Source of the DNA: RGIG8368 sp045540275
GTDB taxonomy: Bacteria > Verrucomicrobiota > Kiritimatiellia > RFP12 > UBA1067
Assembly: GCA_045540275.1 (NCBI GenBank)
Contig: JAZQGX010000291.1
Span: 34,197 to 98,196 of the forward strand
Length of the DNA: 64,000 bases
Reading direction: 5' to 3'
Part shown: positions 34,983 to 43,131 of the stretch, in pieces
Numbering within the stretch: the first letter of the stretch is position 1
How the letters are laid out: each line of letters begins with the position of its first letter
The notes under the pieces: generated by a model
The model's input: only the letters and a program-made list of their open reading frames with translations
Database searches by the model: none
What the model was told of the DNA's origin: nothing
Program-made: the position numbers and the translations under genes

Positions 34983-35378
34983 CTATCCTACGAGAACAGA
35001 ACGATGCCCCTGTTTCAACACCTGACTACCTTGACCATTGACAATGCACTTTCTAATAGCAGCATTACGCAATTCAAGACGACATGCCCCTTCATGATAC
35101 CATGAATCTTTATACCAAACCACGTCAATTCCGCATGAATCCAACACCATGCGCATTTGTGATACCAAATCTAGATCCTCCACATGCGGATGTGAAACAA
35201 AAATTCTTTCCCTTGTCGTTCTATCTATAAATGTCTCACAATGATCTAACAAAGGAAATTTAAATGGAAACTTTTTCCATTGAGGAAAAGAATTGCCGTC
35301 TTTACCTGTCAAATAACGAATAGGATCCGTCAATTTGCCACGTGTGCACTTGTAATTTTTAGGAACATCAATCAGCAT
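34983..35378 (-). CDS. Uncharacterised 131-aa protein of the Gabija-like operon
   Basis: No family recognised. The protein is mixed alpha/beta, with a Lys/Pro-rich N-terminal 45 residues (FPQWKKFPFKFPLLDHCETF) and a later patch IFVSHPHVEDLDLVSQMRMVLDSCGIDVVWYKDSW that looks like a compact beta-alpha-beta fold. GAGG lies five bases before the ATG. It follows the 20-codon ORF by 27 bp and precedes the membrane-protein gene by 92 bp. A TIR-like reading (FVSHPH..., DSCGIDVVWYKDS) was considered, since TIR domains begin FxSH and continue GxxVWYD. The length is near that of a TIR domain, but the N-terminus does not fit, so this stays a suggestion. Confidence 0.45.
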   Translation of the reverse strand: MLIDVPKNYKCTRGKLTDPIRYLTGKDGNSFPQWKKFPFKFPLLDHCETFIDRTTRERIFVSHPHVEDLDLVSQMRMVLDSCGIDVVWYKDSWYHEGACRLELRNAAIRKCIVNGQGSQVLKQGHRSVLVG

Positions 35379-35405
35379 TAGCTACCTCACTTTCAAAATT
35401 TATTA

Positions 35406-35468
35406 TTAATCATCTAACCATGACCTTGGAATCAAACAGTATTGTTTCTTATACCACCAATTACCCAT
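35406..35468 (-). CDS. Translationally coupled 20-aa small protein
   Basis: MGNWWYKKQYCLIPRSWLDD, stop. The ATG is two bases after the helicase stop codon, and GGAGG at ideal spacing lies in the last codons of the helicase gene, so ribosomes ending there would reinitiate. The peptide is rich in Trp, Tyr and Lys. It could be a short structural partner, a leader peptide for the next gene, or a chance ORF. The ribosome site is the strongest in the AT-rich part of the island. Confidence 0.45.
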   Translation of the reverse strand: MGNWWYKKQYCLIPRSWLDD

Positions 35469-35470
35469 AC

Positions 35471-36508
35471 TTAACCTCCAACCATGTAATCAGCGATTTC
35501 ACTTTCATTGACAAAATACAAGTTACCCCTTGTCCTTGTGCATGCAACATAAAACTTATTAAGTGTTGATGCCGCGAGCATATTGAGGCGTCCTTTTTGA
35601 AACAAGCCAAATGTTTTCTTATTTAGAACAACACACACATTATCAAACGAGAGCCCCTTACATTGCCCCCAATTGGCACTTCGGCACGAATATTGCCTAT
35701 GTTCCTTAAAAAAGAGTTTCATTATAGAGTCACTATTCATTATCCTTTGAATGTCTTCCGTGGCTGTCAGCAATGCAGGATCGTCAACATCAGTTCTGCA
35801 TGAGAATGATCCTATGTCAATTCCAATCTTCTCATGTACAAAATCACAAACTACGGCAGGACATCTATAGCTTTTTGACAATGTTGACCTATCTATCTGA
35901 TAATGCTTTGCCAACGCTGTCTGATATGACATAAAATCCTTGTGCAGATTCTTATTCTTTGTACCATCTCTACTTGTATCATAAGTATGTTGAAAGAAAT
36001 CCCCTGTTAGTACCACATCTACATCAGTCGATCCTAACATCTCAATAAAGTCAAAATCATATCCAGCAAAATCTTGGACTTCATCTATTAAGATTTCATC
36101 AAAAAACTTCGTCAACCGATTCTTAATCTTATCTCTGCCAACATAATTGAGAACAAAGTCAAATGCCCGTGCATGGAATACTTCGCCGCTTTGAGAGACA
36201 TATCTTGAGACTCCTTTGTCAAATCTTGACAAGGGGCCTTGCGGAAATATCAATCTCGTAATAATTGGAGCTGTCGATATTTCAAATGGTTTTAATAAGA
36301 ATCTAAACACAAATGAAAACCACGTAGAAATCATAATGTTGTCAGGTATGCGGCCAAACTTTCTGACTACTGCGGTGGTCAGATTCTCCGCATTATTGTC
36401 TGTATAAGTCAATAACAGCGTACGCTTAGCCAAAGACAAGGAATCAACGAGCATTGTCGTTTTCCCTGCACCGGCAACAGCAAATATGGCTTTTTTTACA
36501 TAAGCCAC
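35471..36508 (-). CDS. Small UvrD-like SF1 helicase (GajB-like)
   Basis: The 345-aa protein begins at a GTG overlapping the end of the nuclease gene by 13 bp. It carries SF1 motifs: Walker A AVAGAGKTT (10-18), Walker B ILIDEVQDFAGYD, motif III VVLTGDFFQH, and motif VI FYVACTRTRGNLYFV near the end. WGQCKGLSFDNVCVV corresponds to motif V. It is much smaller than the roughly 490-aa GajB of Bacillus because accessory subdomains are reduced. The order nuclease then helicase, with overlap, matches the Gabija anti-phage arrangement, in which GajB helps activate GajA. Confidence 0.72.
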   Translation of the reverse strand: MAYVKKAIFAVAGAGKTTMLVDSLSLAKRTLLLTYTDNNAENLTTAVVRKFGRIPDNIMISTWFSFVFRFLLKPFEISTAPIITRLIFPQGPLSRFDKGVSRYVSQSGEVFHARAFDFVLNYVGRDKIKNRLTKFFDEILIDEVQDFAGYDFDFIEMLGSTDVDVVLTGDFFQHTYDTSRDGTKNKNLHKDFMSYQTALAKHYQIDRSTLSKSYRCPAVVCDFVHEKIGIDIGSFSCRTDVDDPALLTATEDIQRIMNSDSIMKLFFKEHRQYSCRSANWGQCKGLSFDNVCVVLNKKTFGLFQKGRLNMLAASTLNKFYVACTRTRGNLYFVNESEIADYMVGG

Positions 36509-38010
36509 TCTATAGCCTCCCTAATATACTGTGGAACGTTAAGTTTTACACCTGACGATAGAATCTGATACGCAGCTTCCGCTTTATGCTCTAACATGTA
36601 ATCCAATGCTGATTCATGTTCATGGAAAAGCCTATCAAGAGCATCTTTATTATCATTGTACAGACACACCTCAAAAGTATATCTTTCTGCTGAAGAATCT
36701 GAGAATACCTTTCTATCATTATCCTGTAAATCAGGATACCAACACTGTGGCTTACGGTCATTATCTCGAACAGCCGCAACTTTGATATTTAATATTTTTC
36801 CTACTTCTAAATATCGGCGGAATGACAAGTTGTTCAAAGCCATTATCCAAACGCCACCTGTATCGGAGTCTAATCCTTTTACTGTGTTAACAAATCGATC
36901 CATTAAAATATATTCTGCCGCCCCTTCAACCAACAAAACTTTCTTTGAAAGAACAAATTGCAAAAGATTGTCATTTGGAGCTTTCATAAAGAACTCACCC
37001 GTTGCTTTGGAAAGTCCTGTTAAAGATTGAATCTTCCCATTGACAAAGAAAGTATTCTGAAGCCCCAGCCTCGAAGTAATATAACTACTATGAGTCACAA
37101 TAAATATCTGTCGATCAGCAGCTCTCTCTTTAATCTTTGAGATAAGCCGCCTTAAATTGTAATGGCTCAAATGATTTTCTGGTTCCTCAATGGATAGAAT
37201 ACTAATATCATCAACGTTTTTATCCAGCGCACTATCCGTCTTGCATATACTTATTCTTCCCTCGCCCTGATTAAGCAATCTGATTCCATTCTCTTTAATA
37301 TCTAAATAAGATTCCAGATCTCCCGTAACGATTACATTTTTATCGACTGCAGGTTGTGGCAAGGGAAAACTCGCGATATGTTGCCTAAAATCATACTGCG
37401 TAGACACTCGATTATTGTCCTCAACTGCATTCTTATACGTGCGCTCAACAACATATCGCAGTGTCTTTGCCGTATTAATTGCAGTATTGTCAATATACAA
37501 CGATTTACAAGGTTTTATATATCCAGAATAGCTCTCATCCGAAAAAGTTGTAAAACTTGTCTTGTAAAATTCAAATGGAAACTCAATCGCCTTTTTCTCG
37601 CGAATACACGCTAATATATCTGCTTCAAAATCTTGATTTGGAGCACATATCATCTTAATACCAAATAATGGCCGATTACGCCCGTCTAAATACTTTTCCC
37701 CGTTGTATCGACTTGTTTTGGGAGTGTCGGGCATCTCGAAAAACAATTCAACTCGCATAATTGGGAGGTTCTCTAATGTTGGATGCCCCATCCACTTTAA
37801 AACCGCATTCGCATTTAGCAAATTCTCTAATCCTATGGCCGCTACTCTTGTCACACTGCCACAAAGCACCATATCAAGGGCTTGAAGTATTGAACTCTTT
37901 CCTGCTCCATTATTGCCAACAAATATATTCATCTCTTTGTTGCAACAAATAGTTTCGTCTTCAAATATCTTGAAATTAACAAGACGGATTTTTTGCAAAT
38001 AAATGTCCAT
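36496..38010 (-). CDS. OLD-family ATP-dependent nuclease (GajA-like, AAA ATPase plus TOPRIM)
   Basis: The ATG with AAAGG eight bases upstream is used; a GTG two codons earlier is the alternative. The 504-aa protein has an ABC/SMC-like ATPase (Walker A VGNNGAGKSS at 31-40; LSIEEPENHLSHYNLRRL as the D-loop/Walker B block; IFIVTHSSYITS). It ends in a TOPRIM domain (VLLVEGAAEYILM with the E-G-x2-E pattern, VAAVRDNDRK as the DxD element). This is the class 2 OLD architecture. With the downstream helicase it fits Gabija, in which GajA nicks DNA when nucleotide pools drop. Shorter than the 578-aa prototype. Confidence 0.75.
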   Translation of the reverse strand: MDIYLQKIRLVNFKIFEDETICCNKEMNIFVGNNGAGKSSILQALDMVLCGSVTRVAAIGLENLLNANAVLKWMGHPTLENLPIMRVELFFEMPDTPKTSRYNGEKYLDGRNRPLFGIKMICAPNQDFEADILACIREKKAIEFPFEFYKTSFTTFSDESYSGYIKPCKSLYIDNTAINTAKTLRYVVERTYKNAVEDNNRVSTQYDFRQHIASFPLPQPAVDKNVIVTGDLESYLDIKENGIRLLNQGEGRISICKTDSALDKNVDDISILSIEEPENHLSHYNLRRLISKIKERAADRQIFIVTHSSYITSRLGLQNTFFVNGKIQSLTGLSKATGEFFMKAPNDNLLQFVLSKKVLLVEGAAEYILMDRFVNTVKGLDSDTGGVWIMALNNLSFRRYLEVGKILNIKVAAVRDNDRKPQCWYPDLQDNDRKVFSDSSAERYTFEVCLYNDNKDALDRLFHEHESALDYMLEHKAEAAYQILSSGVKLNVPQYIREAIEWLM

Positions 38011-38052
38011 AAACACTACCTTTACTACTCATACGACAGACGACTTCACCTA

Positions 38053-38475
38053 TTAACACACCGCACTCTTTCGTCTGTGGGAGGCGTCGAGGGTGTGGAT
38101 GGTTTTGGTGACGTAGGCGGTTTCTGGTTTGGTGAGTTTGAAGAGCGTGCAAAGCTGTGTGTTGATGTCGCGGGTAAAATCAAGCAGACCATCAGCCGTC
38201 TTCCATTCGTGAAACCAAGGCACTTCCTTTGCAAGCGTGGTTAACGCTTCATCGGTCATCAAGAACAAGAAGCGGACAATATTCGACTGGCAAAATTTCA
38301 TAAAGTTTTCCGCCTCTGTCTTCGTCTTGAGCATTCCCAATGCCACACGTGAACGCCCAAAGGCGGAATGGTTATCTAACAGTTCAAGCTGCCAATCTCG
38401 CTTCTGTCCTCCCGCGTTTGCACAGGGCGAAGCAACATCCGCGAATGGCTCTTTGGTTTCGGGTTGTTTTAGCAT
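38053..38475 (-). pseudogene. C-terminal fragment of a restriction-modification methyltransferase-like gene
   Basis: The 140-aa ORF (ATG seven bases after GAGGAG) reads GRSRVALGMLKTKTEAENFMKFCQSNIVRFLFLMTDEAL, then WFHEW and LDFTRDINTQLCTLFKLTKPETAYVTKTI. Such ends (N-x-MKxx-RFLF..., then a short domain ending TKxEIxYVExTI) are typical of large Eco57I-like or similar N6-adenine methyltransferase/nuclease proteins. No catalytic motif is present, so it is probably a decayed or truncated gene that kept a ribosome site. A 44-aa stub at 41614-41748 may be the matching amino terminus. Confidence 0.5.
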
Positions 38476-38492
38476 CACCATACTCCTCAATT

Positions 38493-39455
38493 CTATACGG
38501 TCTTATATGGCCCAATAAACTTGTCGCCGTTGAAATGAACCATGTGCGTAGGATTATCAGCGACCCAAACTTCAGTCTCCCATGCAACATCCGGCGCGAA
38601 TCGTGCGAACGTCCGTTTGTCTGGGAATGCCGATATGAAGACCTTGTCAGCATGGACAGACGCAAACAATTCGGACAATTCTATGTATCGTTTAGAATCG
38701 ACAGGGCCGTGTGAAGTCACGGATTCAACAAGCACAAGCCAGTTCTTTTCTTCCTGCCAGAGTATCACATCAGGCATCTTACCATGCACTTCCACACTGA
38801 AGCCGAGTCGTGCGGATAGAGCATCGTCAAAGAACCCCCATTTTTCACCTGTATCACCAATGTAAACCAACGTAGAACCGGGAATAAAACGCGGTGCCAT
38901 GTCCTCAATTATAGCACGGATAAGTTCATTGTGTTTACCCGGCGAAAGCGAAACTTGCAAATCCTTGCGTATCTTTACCTTAACCATATCCATCAACCGT
39001 TCTTTTGCATATTGCGCGGTTAGCGTTGAAGCCATACTCTTGAATGCTGCTAATTTTCCTGTCCAATCCCGGCTCCCATATGCCTTTATCACGTCAAGTG
39101 CTGCCGGTGAAATCTGATACACCGCCTTTGGACTGTTCGTTGGACGGTCTGGCATGTCAGGATTATAGAGTGCAATTCCAGCCTGAACCATTTGATGCAT
39201 ACTGAGCCGCCTAAATGTCTCTCGTGTGTTGGGCGCGTAATCCTTGCCGTAATATTCCCGTGCAAAATCCATCATTGGCGTAATCCCGACGAGTGGAGAT
39301 CCCGCTTCTCCCCATGCCTTGTCTGGCGTGATGTTCAACAATGCAAGAAGACAATACGCCGTCCGTTCGTTTATCTGAGCACGTGGCAGTCCGAATTGCC
39401 CGAGGATGTCTATAGCCTCTACAATTCTTTTTTCTACCTGATTGTCAGTTCTCAT
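38493..39455 (-). CDS. BsuBI/PstI-family restriction endonuclease
   Basis: The 320-aa protein starts at the ATG after AAGGAGG, overlapping the methyltransferase stop by 11 bp. An N-terminal winged-helix-like specificity part (RIVEAIDILGQFGLPRAQINERTAYCLLALLNI) is followed by a C-terminal PD-(D/E)xK-type part: STLVYIGDTGEKW, MPDVILWQEEKNWLVLVESVTSHGPVD, and KVFISAFPDKRTFARF. This matches the BsuBI/PstI family, whose members cut CTGCAG. It pairs with the overlapping methyltransferase to form a type II restriction-modification system. Confidence 0.85.
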   Translation of the reverse strand: MRTDNQVEKRIVEAIDILGQFGLPRAQINERTAYCLLALLNITPDKAWGEAGSPLVGITPMMDFAREYYGKDYAPNTRETFRRLSMHQMVQAGIALYNPDMPDRPTNSPKAVYQISPAALDVIKAYGSRDWTGKLAAFKSMASTLTAQYAKERLMDMVKVKIRKDLQVSLSPGKHNELIRAIIEDMAPRFIPGSTLVYIGDTGEKWGFFDDALSARLGFSVEVHGKMPDVILWQEEKNWLVLVESVTSHGPVDSKRYIELSELFASVHADKVFISAFPDKRTFARFAPDVAWETEVWVADNPTHMVHFNGDKFIGPYKTV

Positions 39456-41058
39456 TTGCGACCTCCTTGGCAATGTTATCAAAAATTTCCTGTGCCCATT
39501 CATTTTTAATGAACCCAAGTCGACGCCCCATGCTCTTTAGTTGTTCAACCGAAGGATACGGCAAATTGCGAAGATCAGTCGCGTTCACTTGAGTATGGCC
39601 ACTAAAGAGACGAAATTTTTCATCGATCCATGTGGTGTTAAGCCACACGATCAGTCCATAAGCAATGTCTTTATCAAGACCATGCTTATCTTGCATAAAA
39701 ACGTTTAAATGGTTCTCAAACGCGATCTTCGGTAATGCAAAATCTGATGGCACAATCAGCGATGCGACAATACGCCGATCTTCCTCCTTTGCAGAGAAAC
39801 GCTTTACCGCAACATAATAACCAGACGGAGAAACCATCTTTTCCGTTGCTTTGGACAACTTGAGTGCATTCGGCTTTTTTGAATCTACTGGCCAGCAAAC
39901 ACGATTGTTTCGAAAGTGCACTGGATAAAGCAACGGCACACAATCTGGCTCTATATCCTTGCAAAGAGAATCCTTCGTTCGAAAATCCACGACAGCGCCA
40001 GTAGAAACATGCAGTCCAAGGCCTCCTAAAGTCGTGCGGAACGCATCAAACCTACTGTCGGCAATCTTTTCGTCCCCATAGGGAATATTTATGTAATGCT
40101 CCGAGTCTTCACTTGACACTATTGCATCAAACGGATATGTTTGCACCTTTATGTCTTGAAACGAACCGTCTGTTGAATGGCTGACGATAACATTGCCCTG
40201 CGGACTATTCTTTCTAAGTAACACTATGATGTTCTCTTGTAATACCGACTCGTCCTTGAATGCAGTGTTACGACTTTCAAAAAGATGTATACGTTCAATC
40301 GCACAACGGTCAAGCATGAATTGTCGAAATGGTTTGTAATAAGTGCCGTTACAAAAACTGCGCGGGACAATCGCGACAATATGACCACCATCGACCGTCG
40401 CAACAATAGCCGCACCCATGAATGCGGTATAAAGATTGACCGTCTCAAGGCCAAATGCACGCGCCGCTTTGCGCTCTTTTGATTCCGCACGAATCTTTTT
40501 ATACGGCGGATTCATAATTACGTGCGTGTAACGCGGTAAATCACCGTTCTGACTTTCATTTGTGATGCTACCCAAGAAATCTCCAGATATGACATTTGCT
40601 TCGCCGCCAATGCAATCAAGCGCCTTCTCCAGATTTGAGCGCAATTCTCCGACAAGATTTCCGTCGATCTCGTATGCGTCAACACTGACTTTGCCAACAT
40701 GCCACTTCTCCGCTGTGATACGCTCAGCCAATGCACACGACAATATACCAATACCGGCGCCAGGATCAAGTATCTTGATTTCTTGTCTGTCTTCTTTTGG
40801 AAAGAGCGCTGCCATAAAGTCTGCTATATGGCCCGGCGTAAAGTATTGGCCCAACTCCTGCTTAACAGCCCTCGGCGTATCCGCCGCATGGCTCATTCTA
40901 CGACGTTCCATCTCTTCACGCAAAGGCCGCACATCTGAAACTGCTAATGCAACAACACACAGAACAGTCCCACCTATATTCCGTGGCGACTTAGAAATTA
41001 GATGAAGCCTTTTGCCTTCGCGTGTTGCGACATGAAGCGTTTTTGCCGGACTCAACAT
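39445..41058 (-). CDS. N6-adenine DNA methyltransferase of the PstI/BsuBI-type system
   Basis: The 537-aa protein has gamma/alpha-class adenine methyltransferase motifs. GQYFTPGHIADFMAALF precedes motif I (KILDPGAGIGILSCALA), and motif IV is VIMNPPYKKI. A target-recognition region covers the C-terminal half, up to FRLFSGHTQVNATDLRNLPYP. It should protect host CTGCAG sites from the overlapping nuclease, by analogy with M.PstI and M.BsuBI. A Met about 50 residues in (MERRRMSHAAD) would leave all motifs intact, so the exact start is open; AAGGA eight bases upstream favours the longer form. Confidence 0.85.
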   Translation of the reverse strand: MLSPAKTLHVATREGKRLHLISKSPRNIGGTVLCVVALAVSDVRPLREEMERRRMSHAADTPRAVKQELGQYFTPGHIADFMAALFPKEDRQEIKILDPGAGIGILSCALAERITAEKWHVGKVSVDAYEIDGNLVGELRSNLEKALDCIGGEANVISGDFLGSITNESQNGDLPRYTHVIMNPPYKKIRAESKERKAARAFGLETVNLYTAFMGAAIVATVDGGHIVAIVPRSFCNGTYYKPFRQFMLDRCAIERIHLFESRNTAFKDESVLQENIIVLLRKNSPQGNVIVSHSTDGSFQDIKVQTYPFDAIVSSEDSEHYINIPYGDEKIADSRFDAFRTTLGGLGLHVSTGAVVDFRTKDSLCKDIEPDCVPLLYPVHFRNNRVCWPVDSKKPNALKLSKATEKMVSPSGYYVAVKRFSAKEEDRRIVASLIVPSDFALPKIAFENHLNVFMQDKHGLDKDIAYGLIVWLNTTWIDEKFRLFSGHTQVNATDLRNLPYPSVEQLKSMGRRLGFIKNEWAQEIFDNIAKEVANEN

Positions 41059-41088
41059 ATCATTTTTCCTTCTTTACCATTAGAGGGC

Positions 41089-41190
41089 TTATACCACAAC
41101 ATCATAGTCCTCAACAAGCCTGTTTATTTCCTTGTCTACAAAGATTTTAAGACTGTGTGTCTGCGACTTCCCAATAATCTGCTCAATCAT
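41089..41190 (-). CDS. Small ORF (33 aa) between the 144-aa protein and the methyltransferase
   Basis: The ATG overlaps the stop of the preceding gene by 8 bp, and AAGGAG lies nine bases upstream. The product starts MIEQIIGKSQTHSLKIF and ends DYDVVV. No family is recognised. It may be the surviving first exon-like stub of a lost defence gene, as for the other short ORFs in this island. Confidence 0.3.
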   Translation of the reverse strand: MIEQIIGKSQTHSLKIFVDKEINRLVEDYDVVV

Positions 41191-41617
41191 TTTTAGATTC
41201 TCCTTCGATCTTCTCGGTTAAAGTGTTATCCTGCAAAGCATGCTCAATAGTTGCAAAGACTTCGGCTATGTCTCTCTTACGCTTAACTTTGGATGGATTG
41301 GCAAATGCGGCAAGAGCCTCGCGCCGGTACTTGTTCATGCGCCGCACGAGCGCCACAAACCCCTTGTAGCTTTCGCTGTCTTTTGCCGCCTCCAGTGAAG
41401 TGTATACTTCACCAACCTCACGCGGAAAGTCGCTCGTGAATGACATCTTCCCATCCATCGTTCGCGTAACCATGAGGCGATAGCCGTGAATATTCTCGTA
41501 GTAGGCACTTATGCTTTCATCAATGCTAAAACCGCTTGGAAAAATACGCATCGCCCCAGTATTCACTTCATACCGGTGCGCTATCTCGTAATGCACCTCG
41601 TCAAGCCGTATCCTCAT
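41183..41617 (-). CDS. Uncharacterised 144-aa protein of the restriction island
   Basis: The Met used (MRIRLDEVHYEIAHRYE) overlaps the preceding short ORF stop as ATGA and has AGGTGG just upstream. The protein has a beta-rich first half (GAMRIFPSGFSIDESISAYYENIHGYRLMVTRTMDGKMSFTSDFP) and a helical Lys/Arg-rich second half (LVRRMNKYRREALAAFANPSKVKRKRDIAEVFATIEHAL). No known family recognised. Position in front of the R-M pair suggests an accessory or regulatory role, or another passenger. Confidence 0.45.
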   Translation of the reverse strand: MRIRLDEVHYEIAHRYEVNTGAMRIFPSGFSIDESISAYYENIHGYRLMVTRTMDGKMSFTSDFPREVGEVYTSLEAAKDSESYKGFVALVRRMNKYRREALAAFANPSKVKRKRDIAEVFATIEHALQDNTLTEKIEGESKND

Positions 41618-41748
41618 GACGCCACCTTTCCACATTCGCGATCAGGCCCCGTCAAGCGGTCCTTCAGCAAAACCGCAAGAACCTCTTCCGGAACGTGCCA
41701 TTCCAGAATGTCTGATTGAATGCGGTTTTTTGTCATTGCGCTTGTCAT
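41614..41748 (-). pseudogene. N-terminal stub (44 aa) of a restriction-modification gene
   Basis: The ORF reads NRIQSDILEWHVPEEVLAVL, LKDRLTG, then a short non-matching tail and stop. I recall the opening ILxWKVPEEVLxVLLKDRTTGxNIIWATDDY from large N6-methyltransferase/restriction proteins of gut bacteria. Here only the first 35 residues or so survive. Its stop overlaps the next ATG (ATGA), so it now works, if at all, as a leader ORF coupled to the 144-aa gene. Its first half lies inside the 82-bp repeat. Confidence 0.5.
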
Positions 41749-41782
41749 GATTTTATTATTTGATATGAGAATATTATACCAA
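41701..41782. repeat. 82-bp direct repeat, copy 1 (right end of R-M unit, left of fic)
   Basis: Differs from copy 2 at 43132-43213 by 6 of 82 bases, same orientation. It contains a TATAAT box, a start codon and the first 17 codons of the R-M stub, so it is a promoter-plus-gene-start module. The two copies bracket the fic unit. Confidence 0.85.
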
Positions 41783-41800
41783 CTGCTCTCCGCGCGTAAA
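41773..41800 (-). promoter_or_regulatory. Promoter of the R-M unit, inside the 3' end of fic
   Basis: TTTACG and an extended -10 (TGGTATAAT) with 16 bp spacing. The -10 box is in the 82-bp repeat; the -35 comes from the fic coding end. Confidence 0.5.
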
Positions 41801-42931
41801 ACGCTTCCCCTTCGCGGTGAGCCGGTACTTCTGCGTGGGCGAGCGCGGCGAATTGGGCTGCGTCATCTCGACAAGCCCGAGCTTCAAAGCCGGTGCGAGG
41901 TAGTAATCTGAAAACGTGACACGATCCTTTATCCCGATCGCCTTCATGACCTTCGCACGAGACATTTCGCCTTCAAGCGACTCGATGAGTCGTCGCACGG
42001 CACGCGAAAGTGCTATTGATCTTCTTGCAGGGGCCACCTCGTTACTTGCAGGGGCTGCCACTGTCTTACTTATAGGGGCTTTCGCGCCGCTTGTAGGGGT
42101 TGAGTCCTCTCTCCACCCCCCTACAAGCAGATAGCGGCTTTGCAGGTTGTTTTCCTCACCCATGAGGGCGTTCCGGAAGAAACGTTCAAGGTACTCGGTC
42201 GTCTCTTCGATGCCCTTCGGAATGTTGGAGTAGTTGGCGCGAACCAGGGCATTACGGAAATAGTATGAGTTCTCGTAGAAAATGTCATTATCGACTTCGA
42301 ATCCAAGGGTACGCAGGTATTTCATGGCGAACACCGAGGTCGTCCGTGTGTTTCCCTCGCCGAATGGATGTATCTGCCAGACACCCGAAATGAACCTGGA
42401 GAAATGGCGTACCACCTCATCCATGGAAACGCTCGCGTATGAAAATTTCTTTTCTTCCGAGAAGTCAAAGGCCATCGTCTCGACAAGGCGGAAGCAGCTG
42501 GCGTACTGGACTGTATCACCCTTCAGAACCCATTCGTTTTTGGTGATGTTGTAGTCGCGTATTGTTCCCGCATGCTTGTAGATTCCGTCGAAAAGCCTGC
42601 GGTGTATGGAAACAAGCTGCTCGGGCGAGAACGAGAACGTCGGCTCGGCGAGTATTCCCGTGATGCGCTGCGAAACGATATCCGCCTCATCGGTGCGCGT
42701 CTTCGCGGCCTCCGCGCGAACGGCCTTGGACTTGTAGTATTCGCCGATGATCTTCCCGGCCTCGGCGATGGTAATCTCGCCTTCGATGTTTCGCCGCGCG
42801 GTTTCGACGAGATAGGCCGAAGGCGTGAGGCCGTCGACTTTCTGGAGCCCTATCGCCGCCCGCCAGAGTCCGGCGAGTTCCGCTTTCCCGGGCTCCTTCG
42901 CCCGCAGATACTCGGAAAGGTCGTCACTCAC
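41774..42931 (-). CDS. Fic-domain protein with C-terminal winged helix
   Basis: The GTG start with GGAG seven bases upstream is used (385 aa); it overlaps the HsdR-like stub by 4 bp. An N-terminal Fic_N helix bundle (LWRAAIGLQKVDGLTPSAYLVETARR) precedes the Fic core. The catalytic loop is IHPFGEGNTRT, a full HPFx(D/E)GN(G/K)R motif. The preceding TFSFSPEQLVSIHRRLFDGIYKHAGTIRDYNITK is typical. The C-terminus (about 320-385) has a wHTH-like pattern ending PTQKYRLTAKG. The enzyme probably AMPylates a target protein. An inhibitory (S/T)xxxE(G/N) motif was not clearly seen. Confidence 0.85.
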   Translation of the reverse strand: MSDDLSEYLRAKEPGKAELAGLWRAAIGLQKVDGLTPSAYLVETARRNIEGEITIAEAGKIIGEYYKSKAVRAEAAKTRTDEADIVSQRITGILAEPTFSFSPEQLVSIHRRLFDGIYKHAGTIRDYNITKNEWVLKGDTVQYASCFRLVETMAFDFSEEKKFSYASVSMDEVVRHFSRFISGVWQIHPFGEGNTRTTSVFAMKYLRTLGFEVDNDIFYENSYYFRNALVRANYSNIPKGIEETTEYLERFFRNALMGEENNLQSRYLLVGGWREDSTPTSGAKAPISKTVAAPASNEVAPARRSIALSRAVRRLIESLEGEMSRAKVMKAIGIKDRVTFSDYYLAPALKLGLVEMTQPNSPRSPTQKYRLTAKGKRFTRGEQLV

Positions 42932-43056
42932 TTCGCGTCTCCGAGTTTTTTGGTTTCCATCGTAACATGGCCACAATCCCACTTCGCCAATATCGCAGGA
43001 GTTATGTACTGCAACTTGACGTCTTCTTCAGTCATATCTGATTTTTCTAAAACCAT
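42928..43056 (-). pseudogene. N-terminal stub (42 aa) of a type I restriction HsdR-like gene
   Basis: MTEEDVKLQYITPAI, LAKWD, then GHVTMETK and stop. The opening resembles HsdR (EcoEI-like) N-termini, where (E/A)-x2-(T/V)-K-x3-I-x-PAI-x2-AGWD begins the nuclease domain. Nothing of the nuclease or helicase remains. AAGGAG lies upstream of the ATG, and the stop overlaps the fic GTG (GTGA), so the stub now acts as a coupled leader ORF for fic. Confidence 0.5.
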
Positions 43057-43086
43057 AAAAAGCTTTTCTCCTTCATCTCCTGCGAT

Positions 43087-43096
43087 ATTATACCAG
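43087..43096 (-). promoter_or_regulatory. Extended -10 promoter in front of the HsdR stub and fic
   Basis: TGGTATAAT, the same extended -10 as in the 82-bp repeats, about 30 bases before the stub ATG. No clear -35 box. Confidence 0.4.
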
Positions 43097-43131
43097 AATC
43101 AAACCGACAGCCTCTCTTTCGGGAAAGGCCG

